Of a DNA stretch of 12,002 bases, positions 5,915 through 12,002 are shown piece after piece. A model generated the notes under the pieces. The model searched no databases. It saw nothing but the letters and a program-made list of their open reading frames with translations, and was not told where the DNA came from. The stretch covers positions 1 to 12,002 of the forward strand of contig DVKA01000097.1 in the NCBI GenBank assembly GCA_018716365.1, read 5' to 3'. This DNA is from Candidatus Caccocola faecipullorum. Its GTDB lineage: Bacteria > Synergistota > Synergistia > Synergistales > Synergistaceae. A program made the position numbers and the translations under genes. The first letter of the stretch is position 1. Every line of letters starts with the position of its first letter.

Positions 5915-6689
5915 TTTCAACACCTCCGAGAGTCTCCGGCTGGATTATATGGACCATGCTGAGGCGCGAGAGCTCAAGCAGCGCGAGCAGCGTCACGATG
6001 AGCGTTTTTTTGTTCCGCTCCGAGAGCAGCTCGCCGAGCGGCAGCCGCCGCCCCGCGACTATGCGCATCAGCTCGTCCATGCGTTCTTCTATCTGGCGTT
6101 CCTCGGGAACCGCATCGGGGATTTCGTCCCAGAGCATCGCCTCTTCGTCGTACTGCGCCGCGGCGCGGCTTTCTTCGAGGCGGGCTTCCAGCTCCCACCA
6201 TTTGGAGGCAAGCATCTCAAGGTCGCCTATGTCGTAATAATAGTTGTCTTCTTCGTCCGTCACACGCAGGAAACAGCGCTCGCGCTCCTCCTTCGCCGCG
6301 GCGAGCCAGCGCGCCGCAGCCCTGTACGGACGGTAACGGTTCATGATGAACGCAAGTTCTTCCTCCGAGACAAAATCGTCTTCCTCAGGCGCGATTTCGT
6401 CAGGCGCTGGGGCACGGTCGGGGAAGAGAGAATCTACCTTGCGCAGTAGCAGGCGGCTTGCGAATGAGAAAAAGTCTGCGAGCTCGTTCAGCGTCGCCCC
6501 TTTCGCGCGCACGAGGAAATCTATATACTGCGTGACCAGTTCCGTAAGGTTCAGCTTCACGGCGTCCATCTCGCGCGATTCCACAAGATGGCAGAGCAGG
6601 TCAAGCGGGCCGGAGAAACTGCCGAGGTGGACCTCGAAGCCGGCTTCTCCGCGTTCTTCCGGCTTTGAGGCCGCGTTATCTTCCGCCAA
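5901..6689 (-). CDS. scpA: Segregation and condensation protein ScpA (kleisin)
   Basis: Predicted 262-residue kleisin that bridges SMC heads in the bacterial condensin. The N-terminal SMC-neck-binding region has the diagnostic FSGPLDLLCHLVESREMDAVKLNLTEL-type opening (about 25-50), followed by ADFFSFASRLLLRKVDSLFP (about 71-90). The C-terminal winged helix ends NKKTLIVTLLALLELSRL...HIIQPE, as expected. The middle is acidic and variable. The start is TTG 6689, with GGAGG six bases ahead, and it lies inside the 3' end of the nif3-like gene (14-base overlap). The gene overlaps scpB as well, so translation of the four-gene operon appears coupled. Length and motifs are normal for ScpA. Confidence 0.92.
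   Translation of the reverse strand: MAEDNAASKPEERGEAGFEVHLGSFSGPLDLLCHLVESREMDAVKLNLTELVTQYIDFLVRAKGATLNELADFFSFASRLLLRKVDSLFPDRAPAPDEIAPEEDDFVSEEELAFIMNRYRPYRAAARWLAAAKEERERCFLRVTDEEDNYYYDIGDLEMLASKWWELEARLEESRAAAQYDEEAMLWDEIPDAVPEERQIEERMDELMRIVAGRRLPLGELLSERNKKTLIVTLLALLELSRLSMVHIIQPETLGGVEIAAC
5921..5927 (-). promoter_or_regulatory. scpB ribosome binding site deciding a TTG start
   Basis: The minus strand reads GGAGGTG here. The first possible start codon (GTG 5923) is part of this motif and so cannot use it. TTG 5914, with eight bases after GGAGG, has ideal spacing. Confidence 0.5.
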
Positions 6690-7467
6690 GGCCGTCCTCC
6701 ATATCCGCGTCAGCGCCTTCCAGGAGAGTCACGGGAAGCCCCGTCTGCTCCGCGACGAGGGCCGCGAGCGCGGGAAGAGAGACACGCTCCATTTCGCCGT
6801 GGTCGCAGGCCGCGATGCAAAGCCCGGCTTCGGCTGCCTCTTCGCGCGGGTGGTACGATACGTCTGCGGTTATGAAGCACTGGACGCCGAGCTCCAGAGC
6901 CTCCGGCCAGAAGTCCATGCAGGCGCCGCCGCCGAGCGCGACGCGGCGCACGCAGGTTTTCAAATTTCCGTGGAGCGAGAGCGCGGACAGATTCCAACGC
7001 TCGCGCAGCAGCTCGCCGAGCGCGCCGAGGCGGACTGGGCGCGGCAGGTCTCCGGCGGCGCCGAGCCCCCACGCGCCGCTCTGCGAAGGAACGAGCGGCT
7101 CGATATTTCTCAGGCCGAGCTCCGACGCGAGGACGAAATTCACGCCCTCAGGCGACGAATCCCAGTTCGTATGCGCCGCGTACAGCGCGACGCCGTTTTG
7201 CACGGCGGAGAGCAGCGTCCGCCCTGTGTGGCAGTCGTCGACGACGGACTTGACGGGACGGAAAATAATAGGATGGTGCGTGACGAGCAGCCCGCAGCCG
7301 CGTTCAGCAGCCAGCGCGACGGTACGCGGCGAAGCGTCAAGCGCGACGGCTATCTTCTCAACGTCTGCCCCGCGCTCTCCGGCGAGAAGCCCCGGATTGT
7401 CCCACGGCTCAGCCCATTCCTTAGGAAGTCTCTTTTCTATCGCTTCAACTATTTCATAAAGTTTCAT
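6676..7467 (-). CDS. Nif3-like dinuclear metal-centre protein (YbgI/YqfO family)
   Basis: Predicted 263-residue cytoplasmic protein of the NIF3 family, toroidal oligomers that bind two metal ions; the in vivo reaction is not settled (a GTP cyclohydrolase I-type role has been annotated but is doubtful). Metal ligands appear present: HH in LVTHHPIIF (H64, H65), D103 in AHTNWD, and H223/E227 in DHGEMER, matching the H-x3-E spacing of YbgI. The N-terminus WDNPGLLAG (22-30) and FITADVSYH (198-206) are also typical. The central PII-like insert of larger members is absent. ATG 7467 has GAGGTG five bases upstream. It leads the nif3-scpA-scpB-rluB run behind a good promoter. Nif3 genes often sit by tRNA or DNA housekeeping genes, so the link to condensin may be only positional. 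Confidence 0.88.
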   Translation of the reverse strand: MKLYEIVEAIEKRLPKEWAEPWDNPGLLAGERGADVEKIAVALDASPRTVALAAERGCGLLVTHHPIIFRPVKSVVDDCHTGRTLLSAVQNGVALYAAHTNWDSSPEGVNFVLASELGLRNIEPLVPSQSGAWGLGAAGDLPRPVRLGALGELLRERWNLSALSLHGNLKTCVRRVALGGGACMDFWPEALELGVQCFITADVSYHPREEAAEAGLCIAACDHGEMERVSLPALAALVAEQTGLPVTLLEGADADMEDGLGGR

Positions 7468-7496
7468 AACGACACCTCGAATTGTCTCATTGATTT

Positions 7497-7526
7497 ATTT
7501 TATAACGGCGCACGGCGGCGCGTCAA
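7497..7526 (-). promoter_or_regulatory. Promoter of the nif3-scpA-scpB-rluB operon
   Basis: On the minus strand TTGACG (7526-7521) is followed after 16 bases by TATAAA (7504-7499), or after 18 by TAAAAT (7502-7497). The expected transcript would start some 25 bases before the nif3-like ATG at 7467. The GC-rich spacer between AT-rich boxes makes the site stand out. Confidence 0.6.
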
Positions 7527-7745
7527 AGAGGCAGCATGATATGGCTGCAACATGTAGGTTCACCATACTATAACTATGTATGTAGGAAGCAGAACAACGA
7601 AAGCTGCCAGACACTGTTTATGCACACACTCCATCAACTTATAAACAGAACGCAAGAGTATTATAGCCATATAAGTCATCAGACTCTTTGTATAAACTAA
7701 CAGGCTGTATTTATAAAAATCACTTTATTGGATTATATTGCATTG
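7527..7745. other. AT-rich intergenic stretch with no gene seen
   Basis: Every frame is broken by frequent stops, and no Shine-Dalgarno/start pair with a credible reading frame was found. No tRNA-like or rRNA-like sequence is apparent. The composition is far more AT-rich than flanking genes. It could be a decayed element, an unrecognised small RNA, or plain spacer. The stem-loop at its right end is listed separately. Confidence 0.5.
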
Positions 7746-7793
7746 AACGCAGTTCACGCATCGCCACATCCACAGCGATGCTTGAACTGCGTT
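7746..7793. repeat. Long imperfect hairpin, 19-bp arms with one mismatch
   Basis: AACGCAGTTCACGCATCGC (7746-7764) pairs with GCGATGCTTGAACTGCGTT (7775-7793) with a single mismatch and a ten-base loop (CACATCCACA). It lies 34 bases beyond the stop of the MATE gene, so it could end that transcript. Neither side has a clean run of T, however, so an intrinsic terminator is not certain. An RNA processing or stabilising structure, or a remnant mobile-element end, are alternatives. Confidence 0.6.
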
Positions 7794-7827
7794 GTATTTA
7801 ATTATTGAAGCGTCAACGCTGTTGATA

Positions 7828-9252
7828 TTACGGACGCACAGGCTGTCCTGCCGCGTATTTAGAGAGCACGTGCTTCTTGACCCAGAGGAAGCAGGCGAAG
7901 TGCGCGCCGAAGGTCAGCGCCCATGAGACGGGGTACGAGAGGTAGATTGTGATGGGCGAATGGAAGGCCGGGATCGAGAGCAGGCCGACTACCCAGATGA
8001 CGCGGAAGACGCATACACCGAGCAGGGTCACGACGGTAGGCAGCACGGAGTAGCCTATGCCGCGCATTACGCCTCCAGTGACTTCCATCAGGCCGCAGAG
8101 CGAGTACGTGAGTATTATCAGCCGCAGTCTCTGCTCGCCTGCCGCTATGACCGCGGGGCTGGAGGTGTATATACCGAAGAGCTGCTGTTCGCATATGATG
8201 GCGAACGCGCCGAGCGCCAGGCCTACCACGCCGCTGCATATCATTCCAGTTCTGAGCACTTTGTAGACGCGGTCTATCTTGCCGGCGCCCATGTTCTGGC
8301 TCGTGAAGGATATTGTCGCCTGATAGAAGGCTTCCATCGAGAAATATACGAACGTTTCTATGTTGTCGGATGCGCTGCTGCCGGCCATGACGGTGGCGCC
8401 GAATGTGTTTATCGACGACTGTATGACGACGTTCGAGAATGAGAAGAGGACGCCCTGAAGTCCGGCAGGAACGCCTATGCGCAGGATTTTCAGCAGGTTG
8501 TCGAAATCTATGCGCGCATTGTGGAGGGAGAAACGCATCGGCCCCGTCTCGCGCGTAAGGCAGCGCAGTATGAGCGCGGCGGAGACGCACTGCGCTATGA
8601 CCGTGGCTATTGCGACGCCGGCGACGTCGAGGTGCAGATAGATGACGAAAAACAGGTTGAGTATTACGTTTATGATTCCGGCGGCAGACAGGTAGAGCAG
8701 CGGGCGGCGTGTGTCTCCGCCGGCGCGCAGCACCGCCGCGCCGAAGTTGTATATCATCATCGGCGTCATGCCGAAGAAGTATATGACGAGGTAGAGTGTG
8801 GCTAGGCCGAGTACTTCTTCCGGCGTGTGCATGAGTATGAGTATCTTTCGCGCGAATATAACGCCGAGCAGCGTGAGGAATACCCCGCTGACGAGCGCGA
8901 CCAGTATCGAGGTCGACACGGCCTTCGATATGCCTTCTTCGTTTTTGGAGCCGTAGTAGCGCGAGATGAGGACGTTTGTACCTATCGAGATGCCGACGAA
9001 GAGGTTCGTCATGAGGCTTATCAGAGATGTGTTCGAACCGACCGCAGCGAGGGAATTGTCTCCCGCGAAGCGGCCCACGACGATGATGTCCGCGGCGTTG
9101 AAGAGCAGCTGCAAAATGCTCGTGAGCATGACGGGGATGGCGAAGAGCAGCATTTTGGGCATTATACGCCCGCTGCACATGTTGATTGTGTATTTGCGCC
9201 CGCTGTTTCTATTCTGATGTATCGACCTGGCACGGCCTCTGAACAGCAACAT
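7828..9252 (-). CDS. MATE-family multidrug/Na+(H+) antiporter
   Basis: Predicted 474-residue inner-membrane exporter with about 12 hydrophobic helices in two homologous halves. MATE proteins expel cationic drugs or metabolites in exchange for Na+ or H+. The N-terminal MCSGRIMPKMLLFAIPVMLT (25-44) followed by NAADIIVVGRFAG is typical of the gut-bacterial MATE group, and a second such repeat starts near LLKILRIGVPAGLQGVLFS. ATG 9252 is chosen because GGGAG lies eight bases ahead, and related proteins also carry a 20-25-residue polar N-terminus before the first helix; ATG at codon 25 is the alternative. It follows the YitT-like gene in the same direction with a 129-bp gap that has its own likely promoter. 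With the BmrR-like regulator nearby, a role in drug efflux is plausible, but the substrate is unknown. Confidence 0.9.
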   Translation of the reverse strand: MLLFRGRARSIHQNRNSGRKYTINMCSGRIMPKMLLFAIPVMLTSILQLLFNAADIIVVGRFAGDNSLAAVGSNTSLISLMTNLFVGISIGTNVLISRYYGSKNEEGISKAVSTSILVALVSGVFLTLLGVIFARKILILMHTPEEVLGLATLYLVIYFFGMTPMMIYNFGAAVLRAGGDTRRPLLYLSAAGIINVILNLFFVIYLHLDVAGVAIATVIAQCVSAALILRCLTRETGPMRFSLHNARIDFDNLLKILRIGVPAGLQGVLFSFSNVVIQSSINTFGATVMAGSSASDNIETFVYFSMEAFYQATISFTSQNMGAGKIDRVYKVLRTGMICSGVVGLALGAFAIICEQQLFGIYTSSPAVIAAGEQRLRLIILTYSLCGLMEVTGGVMRGIGYSVLPTVVTLLGVCVFRVIWVVGLLSIPAFHSPITIYLSYPVSWALTFGAHFACFLWVKKHVLSKYAAGQPVRP

Positions 9253-9279
9253 TTTACCCGCTCCCGATAAATAAAATTT

Positions 9280-9309
9280 TTCGCCCGATGCGCGCGCGCA
9301 CTGGGCGAA
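9280..9309. repeat. Inverted repeat in the yitT-like/MATE gap (terminator or operator)
   Basis: TTCGCCC (9280-9286) and GGGCGAA (9303-9309) are perfect arms flanking a GC alternation that can itself fold. On the minus strand the stem is followed by AAAAATTTTATTT, a weak U-tract, so it could terminate the YitT-like transcript. It also lies at the expected start of the MATE transcript, so an operator role is possible. Confidence 0.45.
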
Positions 9310-9312
9310 GGT

Positions 9313-9340
9313 ATTCTAACACCTTAATTGTTTTTTGCAA
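9313..9340 (-). promoter_or_regulatory. Likely MATE gene promoter
   Basis: On the minus strand TTGCAA (9340-9335) and TAGAAT (9318-9313) are separated by 16 bases. A dyad ACCTT...AAGGT, with 13 bases between the arms, covers the -35 and much of the spacer. The leader before the MATE ATG would be roughly 55 bases. Confidence 0.5.
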
Positions 9341-9381
9341 GGTTCTGCGGATTTTTTGTTAAATTTCCTTTACCGTGCGCG

Positions 9382-10041
9382 TTACGCCTCCGCGCCCTCG
9401 CGGCACGCGCCGCGGCTCTGTATGAAGTCTATCAAGAACGACGAGACTGTGACGGTCACGAGCGAGAAGACGATGCGGCTCACGGGAATGTAAGAGAGCG
9501 AGAGCACGAGCACCGTAATGTCGGTCAGCAGGTATGCGCGCGCAATGCGCCATTTCGTCAGGTGCGCTATCGTGAGCGCGAGCGCGTCGTCGCCGCCGCA
9601 CGAGCCGCCTCCGCGTATGACGAGGCCGACGCCGGTACCGACGAAGAGGCCGCCGAGCAGCGCGGCGATAAGCGGCGAGGCCGACAGATTCGGGAGAAGC
9701 GGCGGAAATTGTTCCCATATGCGGAAAAGCAGCGTGAGGCTCGCCGTGCTTGCGACGGAGAGGCAGAGGAAGCGTCCGCCGAGGAATCTGAAGGCGAAGA
9801 GATAGCAGGCCGCGTCGAGCACGGGCGTCGCTATCGACGGCGAGAGTCCGAGCCAGCGGTTTGCCAGCAGGATGAGGCCGATGACGCCGCCCTCTGTGAT
9901 GCCAGACTGCTGATGGATGTTGTAAACTCCGAAGGATGAAATCGCAGTCCCGACTACGATGAAGGCCGCCTGCCGCATCGAGACCGACGCAGCGTAATCG
10001 CGCAGAGTTTTTGAGATTCGAGCTATGTTCGTCCTGAACAT
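9382..10041 (-). CDS. YitT/YczE-type integral membrane protein, short form
   Basis: Predicted 219-residue membrane protein with about five to six helices, of the YitT (DUF161) superfamily; the function is unknown, and a transporter or channel role is usually assumed. Characteristic glycine-rich motifs are visible: GITEGGVIGLILL (47-59) and GTGVGLVIRGGGSCGGDDALAL (about 136-155), the latter matching the family's S-x-GG-x-D block. It lacks the C-terminal soluble DUF2179 domain of full-length YitT proteins (about 280 residues), so it resembles the shorter YczE-like forms. ATG 10041 has AGGGGG eight bases upstream. A longer frame to ATG 10080 would begin inside the promoter and is rejected. It is divergent from the MerR-type regulator and precedes the MATE gene. 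Confidence 0.82.
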   Translation of the reverse strand: MFRTNIARISKTLRDYAASVSMRQAAFIVVGTAISSFGVYNIHQQSGITEGGVIGLILLANRWLGLSPSIATPVLDAACYLFAFRFLGGRFLCLSVASTASLTLLFRIWEQFPPLLPNLSASPLIAALLGGLFVGTGVGLVIRGGGSCGGDDALALTIAHLTKWRIARAYLLTDITVLVLSLSYIPVSRIVFSLVTVTVSSFLIDFIQSRGACREGAEA

Positions 10042-10063
10042 CTTAACTACCCCCTGTGAGGAT

Positions 10064-10094
10064 AATATAAACTCTGGCATAATACTAAGGTCAA
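10064..10094 (-). promoter_or_regulatory. YitT-like gene promoter with possible MerR-type 19-bp spacer
   Basis: On the minus strand TTGACC (10094-10089) is followed by TATATT (10069-10064) after 19 bases. A 17-base alternative with TTTATA (10071-10066) exists. A 19-bp spacer is the hallmark of promoters activated by MerR proteins, and a MerR-type gene starts 29 bases away in the other direction. The dyad within the spacer is weak, so the assignment is tentative. Confidence 0.5.
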
Positions 10095-10122
10095 GCGAAG
10101 AATTTCTGCGGAGGGCGCAAAG

Positions 10123-10944
10123 ATGAAGGATTATTACAAAATCAGCGAAATATCAAAGCTTTACGGTATCGGCGCCGACTCGTTGAGATATTACGAGCGC
10201 GCCGGAATCATAACGCCGAAGCGCGGCGAGAATGGCTACCGCCTCTACGGCCTTAAGGACATATACAAGCTGAGCGTGCTGCGCGACCTGATGGCGCTCG
10301 ACTTTTCCGTCGCGCAGGCGAAGGAGTATCTGGACGGGCAGAACGTAGGCAAGACGCTTGAGCTTCTGCGGCGCGAGAGCGGCATACTCTCGGAGCGGCT
10401 GCGCGGGCTGGCGCAGAAAAAAGAGCTCATCGAAGAGCGCATCGCCGTTCTTTCCGCAGCGCGGACGATAAAGGCGGGCGAGGTGATTGTCAAAAACCTG
10501 CCTGAGCGCAGCTGCGTGAGGATAAGCGAACGCATAACAAGGGACGAGGAGATGGATTTCGTAATCAAGAAGCTGCACATGAAGCACGCGGACAAGATAC
10601 GCGACCTCGGCAATCAGACGATAGGAGCCTTTTTTTCGTCCGAGGCTCTCGCAGAGGGACGCGCGAACGTCTACGATTCCGTTTTCTTCGTGCTGGAAGA
10701 GCCGTGCGCCGGAGGCTTCACACTGCCTGCGGGAGAGTATCTTTCATACTTCTACCGCGGCGGCTACGCGCAGAACGCCGCGCGGCTGCGCGAGCTTGCG
10801 GAATACGCAGGATCGCACGGATTTTACGCCGCAGGCGAACCGTTCGAGCTATATGAGATAGACAACAGGGACACAATGCTCGAAGAGGAGTTCCTCACCG
10901 AGATACAGATGCGCGTGGAACGCGCCGCGCCGGATAAATTTTAA
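10123..10944 (+). CDS. MerR-family regulator with GyrI-like ligand-binding domain (BmrR type)
   Basis: Predicted 273-residue transcriptional activator. The N-terminal MerR winged helix (YKISEISKLYGIGADSLRYYERAGII, residues 5-30, then GYRLYGLKDIYKLSVLRDL) binds DNA. A long charged coiled-coil dimerisation helix runs over about 78-115. The C-terminal 120-265 region resembles the BmrR/GyrI effector domain, ending in LPAGEYLSYFYRGGY (201-215), FELYEIDNRDT (241-251) and EEEFLTEIQMRV (254-265). BmrR-type proteins bind hydrophobic cations and turn on efflux genes by untwisting 19-bp-spacer promoters. GGAGGGC lies upstream of ATG 10123. The gene is divergent from the YitT-like gene and near a MATE exporter, which are its most likely targets. 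It is convergent with the DUF501 gene, ten bases apart. Confidence 0.9.
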   Translation: MKDYYKISEISKLYGIGADSLRYYERAGIITPKRGENGYRLYGLKDIYKLSVLRDLMALDFSVAQAKEYLDGQNVGKTLELLRRESGILSERLRGLAQKKELIEERIAVLSAARTIKAGEVIVKNLPERSCVRISERITRDEEMDFVIKKLHMKHADKIRDLGNQTIGAFFSSEALAEGRANVYDSVFFVLEEPCAGGFTLPAGEYLSYFYRGGYAQNAARLRELAEYAGSHGFYAAGEPFELYEIDNRDTMLEEEFLTEIQMRVERAAPDKF

Positions 10945-10954
10945 AGACGCGCCG

Positions 10955-11554
10955 TCAGTTGAAGGAAGAGCACGAGCCAGCGGGACATTCGAGCGGGCCT
11001 ATCTCCGATTCGAGCCACGCGGTCGCAGGGTGGCGGCCCATGCCGAGCCACGCGGCCGTCTGGAGATGCAGGCATTTCGGCGCGCAGCAGCCGCCGGCGT
11101 AGTTTATGCCGCCGACGCCGCTTTCGGCGAGCACGGCGAACATCGCGGGATTTTCGTTTTCGAGCGCGCGTTTCGCGCCGTCTGGTATCAGCGACAGGCG
11201 CAGCGCCGCATAGTCCGCGTGGTAGCGCTCTATGTCTTCGGGCATAGAGGCGAAGAGCTTTTCAAGCTCCGCTATTTTCTGCATCGATTCAAGCTCGCCG
11301 CAGCGCCGTTTGAGGAACGGGCAGGTGAGCCAGAAGAGGGTCGGGAACGGCTTCATACCGCGCGATAGCGGCGCGGAGACGACGGCCTGCGGGAAGCCGA
11401 AGCGGCAGCGCCGCGCGACGGCGAGGACGTCTGATTCGCCGAAGGCGCGTCCCTTGTTCTGCACGGCGAGCGCCGCGGCGTCGCTCTCTTTCAGCGCGCT
11501 CCAAAAAGCCGGAGGAGAAATCCCCTCCGGCTCGCGCGTATTCGATTCCGCCAA
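10955..11554 (-). CDS. DUF501 domain protein
   Basis: Predicted 199-residue protein of the DUF501 family, whose function is unknown. Diagnostic segments are ARRCRFGFPQAVVSAPL (47-63), PFPTLFWLTCPFLKRRCGELES (about 69-90) and AGGCCAPKCLHLQTA (153-167), with G-x-x-x-P-A following. Cysteines are frequent: C78, C85, C156, C157, C161, C190 and C195, with H163 next to C161. A metal or iron-sulfur role is conceivable but is my inference. There is no ATG near the 5' end; TTG 11554 lies two bases after the S1 gene's stop, so translation is probably coupled. A tail ECPAGSCSSFN adds two more cysteines. In several lineages DUF501 sits near cell-division initiator (FtsB/DivIC) genes, but none is within this window. 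Confidence 0.85.
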   Translation of the reverse strand: MAESNTREPEGISPPAFWSALKESDAAALAVQNKGRAFGESDVLAVARRCRFGFPQAVVSAPLSRGMKPFPTLFWLTCPFLKRRCGELESMQKIAELEKLFASMPEDIERYHADYAALRLSLIPDGAKRALENENPAMFAVLAESGVGGINYAGGCCAPKCLHLQTAAWLGMGRHPATAWLESEIGPLECPAGSCSSFN

Positions 11555-11556
11555 CG

Positions 11557-11979
11557 TTATCTTCTTCCCGAGAAGCTGTTGCCGCTGCGGCGCTTCGTGC
11601 CGCGCGGGTCCTTGCTCTTGCTGTTCAGGTCGGCGATTTTTTCGTCGCTGAACTTCATGAAGCCGGCGAGCTTCTTTTCAAAATCTTCCTCGCGGCGTGC
11701 CGGCGGGCGCACTTCTCTCACCTGCATGGCCTTGATGGACAGGTCGATACGTCCCTTGTCGTCGATCTTGATGACCTTCGCCGTCACCTTCTGTCCCTGT
11801 TCGAGGACGTCCTCGACCTTCTTCACGTAGTTGTGGGAGAGCTCGGAAATATGGACCATCGCCTTCTGTCCCGACTCAAGCCTTACAAAGGCTCCGTACG
11901 GCGCGATGTGCTCCACCGTTCCGCTGACCGTTTCTCCCACGCTTACCGCAGGCGCCGCTGCAGCCGTCTTTTCTGCCAT
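11557..11979 (-). CDS. Small S1-domain RNA-binding protein (GSP13/YugI-like)
   Basis: Predicted 140-residue cytoplasmic protein with one S1 (OB-fold) RNA-binding domain at about 13-83: VGETVSGTVEHIAPYGAFV (14-32), AMVHISELSHNYVKKVEDVL (40-59) and QKVTAKVIKIDDKGRIDLSI (63-82) are textbook S1 segments. A short Ala-rich lead and a basic, Ser/Arg/Lys-rich tail (GTKRRSGNSFSGRR) flank it. Such proteins associate with ribosomes or modulate translation under stress. ATG 11979 has GGAGGT about eleven bases upstream, slightly far but the only good option. It is the first gene of the visible minus-strand pair with the DUF501 gene. The gene upstream lies beyond the window edge. Confidence 0.88.
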   Translation of the reverse strand: MAEKTAAAAPAVSVGETVSGTVEHIAPYGAFVRLESGQKAMVHISELSHNYVKKVEDVLEQGQKVTAKVIKIDDKGRIDLSIKAMQVREVRPPARREEDFEKKLAGFMKFSDEKIADLNSKSKDPRGTKRRSGNSFSGRR

Positions 11980-12002
11980 CTGTGGTTTTGACCTCCAAAA
12001 AA

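Noticed and set aside
6343-7539. Long plus-strand open frame of about 398 codons
   Set aside because: It lies antisense to the nif3-like and scpA genes, which have clear family motifs. Low-complexity Ser/Arg-rich translation is typical of a GC-rich shadow frame.
7527-7745. tRNA or small protein gene in the intergenic gap
   Set aside because: No cloverleaf or T-loop pattern is visible and all frames are cut by stops.
7859-9178. Minus-strand open frame of about 439 codons inside the MATE gene
   Set aside because: It is the alternative frame of a convincing MATE transporter. Its translation is His/Arg-rich with no membrane helices or motifs.
10041-10080. Upstream ATG at 10080 as start of the YitT-like gene
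   Set aside because: It falls between the -35 and -10 boxes of the proposed promoter and has no Shine-Dalgarno; ATG 10041 has AGGGGG eight bases ahead.
10921-10957. Terminator between the convergent MerR and DUF501 genes
   Set aside because: The GC-rich blocks here are direct (GCGCC...GCGCC), not inverted, so no stable hairpin forms.

Overview
The window is a dense, GC-rich bacterial chromosome segment with 13 recognisable protein genes, mostly on the minus strand in short, overlapping operons. Several signs suggest a gut or anaerobic member of Synergistota or a nearby phylum: a DUF501 gene beside a small S1-domain gene, a nif3-scpA-scpB-rluB cluster, many Ile ATA codons despite high GC, and frequent TTG/GTG starts. 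This assignment is an inference from gene content. No rRNA, tRNA, CRISPR array or insertion sequence was found.

Layout from left to right. (1) 1-171: AT-rich edge with one open plus-strand frame of uncertain status. (2) 152-2527, minus strand: a three-gene run of a LuxR-type regulator with a degenerate receiver domain, a YbhN/LPG-synthase-like membrane protein and an isoprenylcysteine-methyltransferase-like membrane enzyme. The last two genes overlap by ATGA. (3) 2598-3353, plus strand: a TtcA-type PP-loop ATPase for tRNA thiolation, apparently with a CTG start. (4) 3401-4564, plus strand: a compact cassette with a promoter overlapped by a perfect 17-bp inverted repeat, a DUF6036/AbiEii-like nucleotidyltransferase, and an overlapping gene with a C-terminal helix-turn-helix. 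It reads as an unclassified toxin-antitoxin or defence module and is the most interesting part of the window. (5) 4561-7467, minus strand: nif3-like, scpA, scpB and an RluB-type pseudouridine synthase, each overlapping the next, behind one good promoter. (6) 7468-7827: about 360 bp without genes, AT-rich, holding a near-perfect 19-bp stem-loop. (7) 7828-10944: a MATE efflux gene and a YitT-type membrane gene on the minus strand, divergent from a BmrR-like MerR regulator. (8) 10955-11979, minus strand: a small S1-domain RNA-binding protein followed by a DUF501 protein.

Three themes run through the genes. Core housekeeping is represented by chromosome condensation with ScpA/ScpB, rRNA and tRNA modification, and S1/DUF501. 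Envelope and efflux functions sit under local regulators: the LuxR-type operon and the MerR-YitT-MATE locus. The nucleotidyltransferase/HTH cassette looks inserted between ttcA-like and rluB, and its last gene shares a CTAG stop with rluB. Gene starts were chosen where possible from Shine-Dalgarno spacing. Several differ from the longest reading frame.
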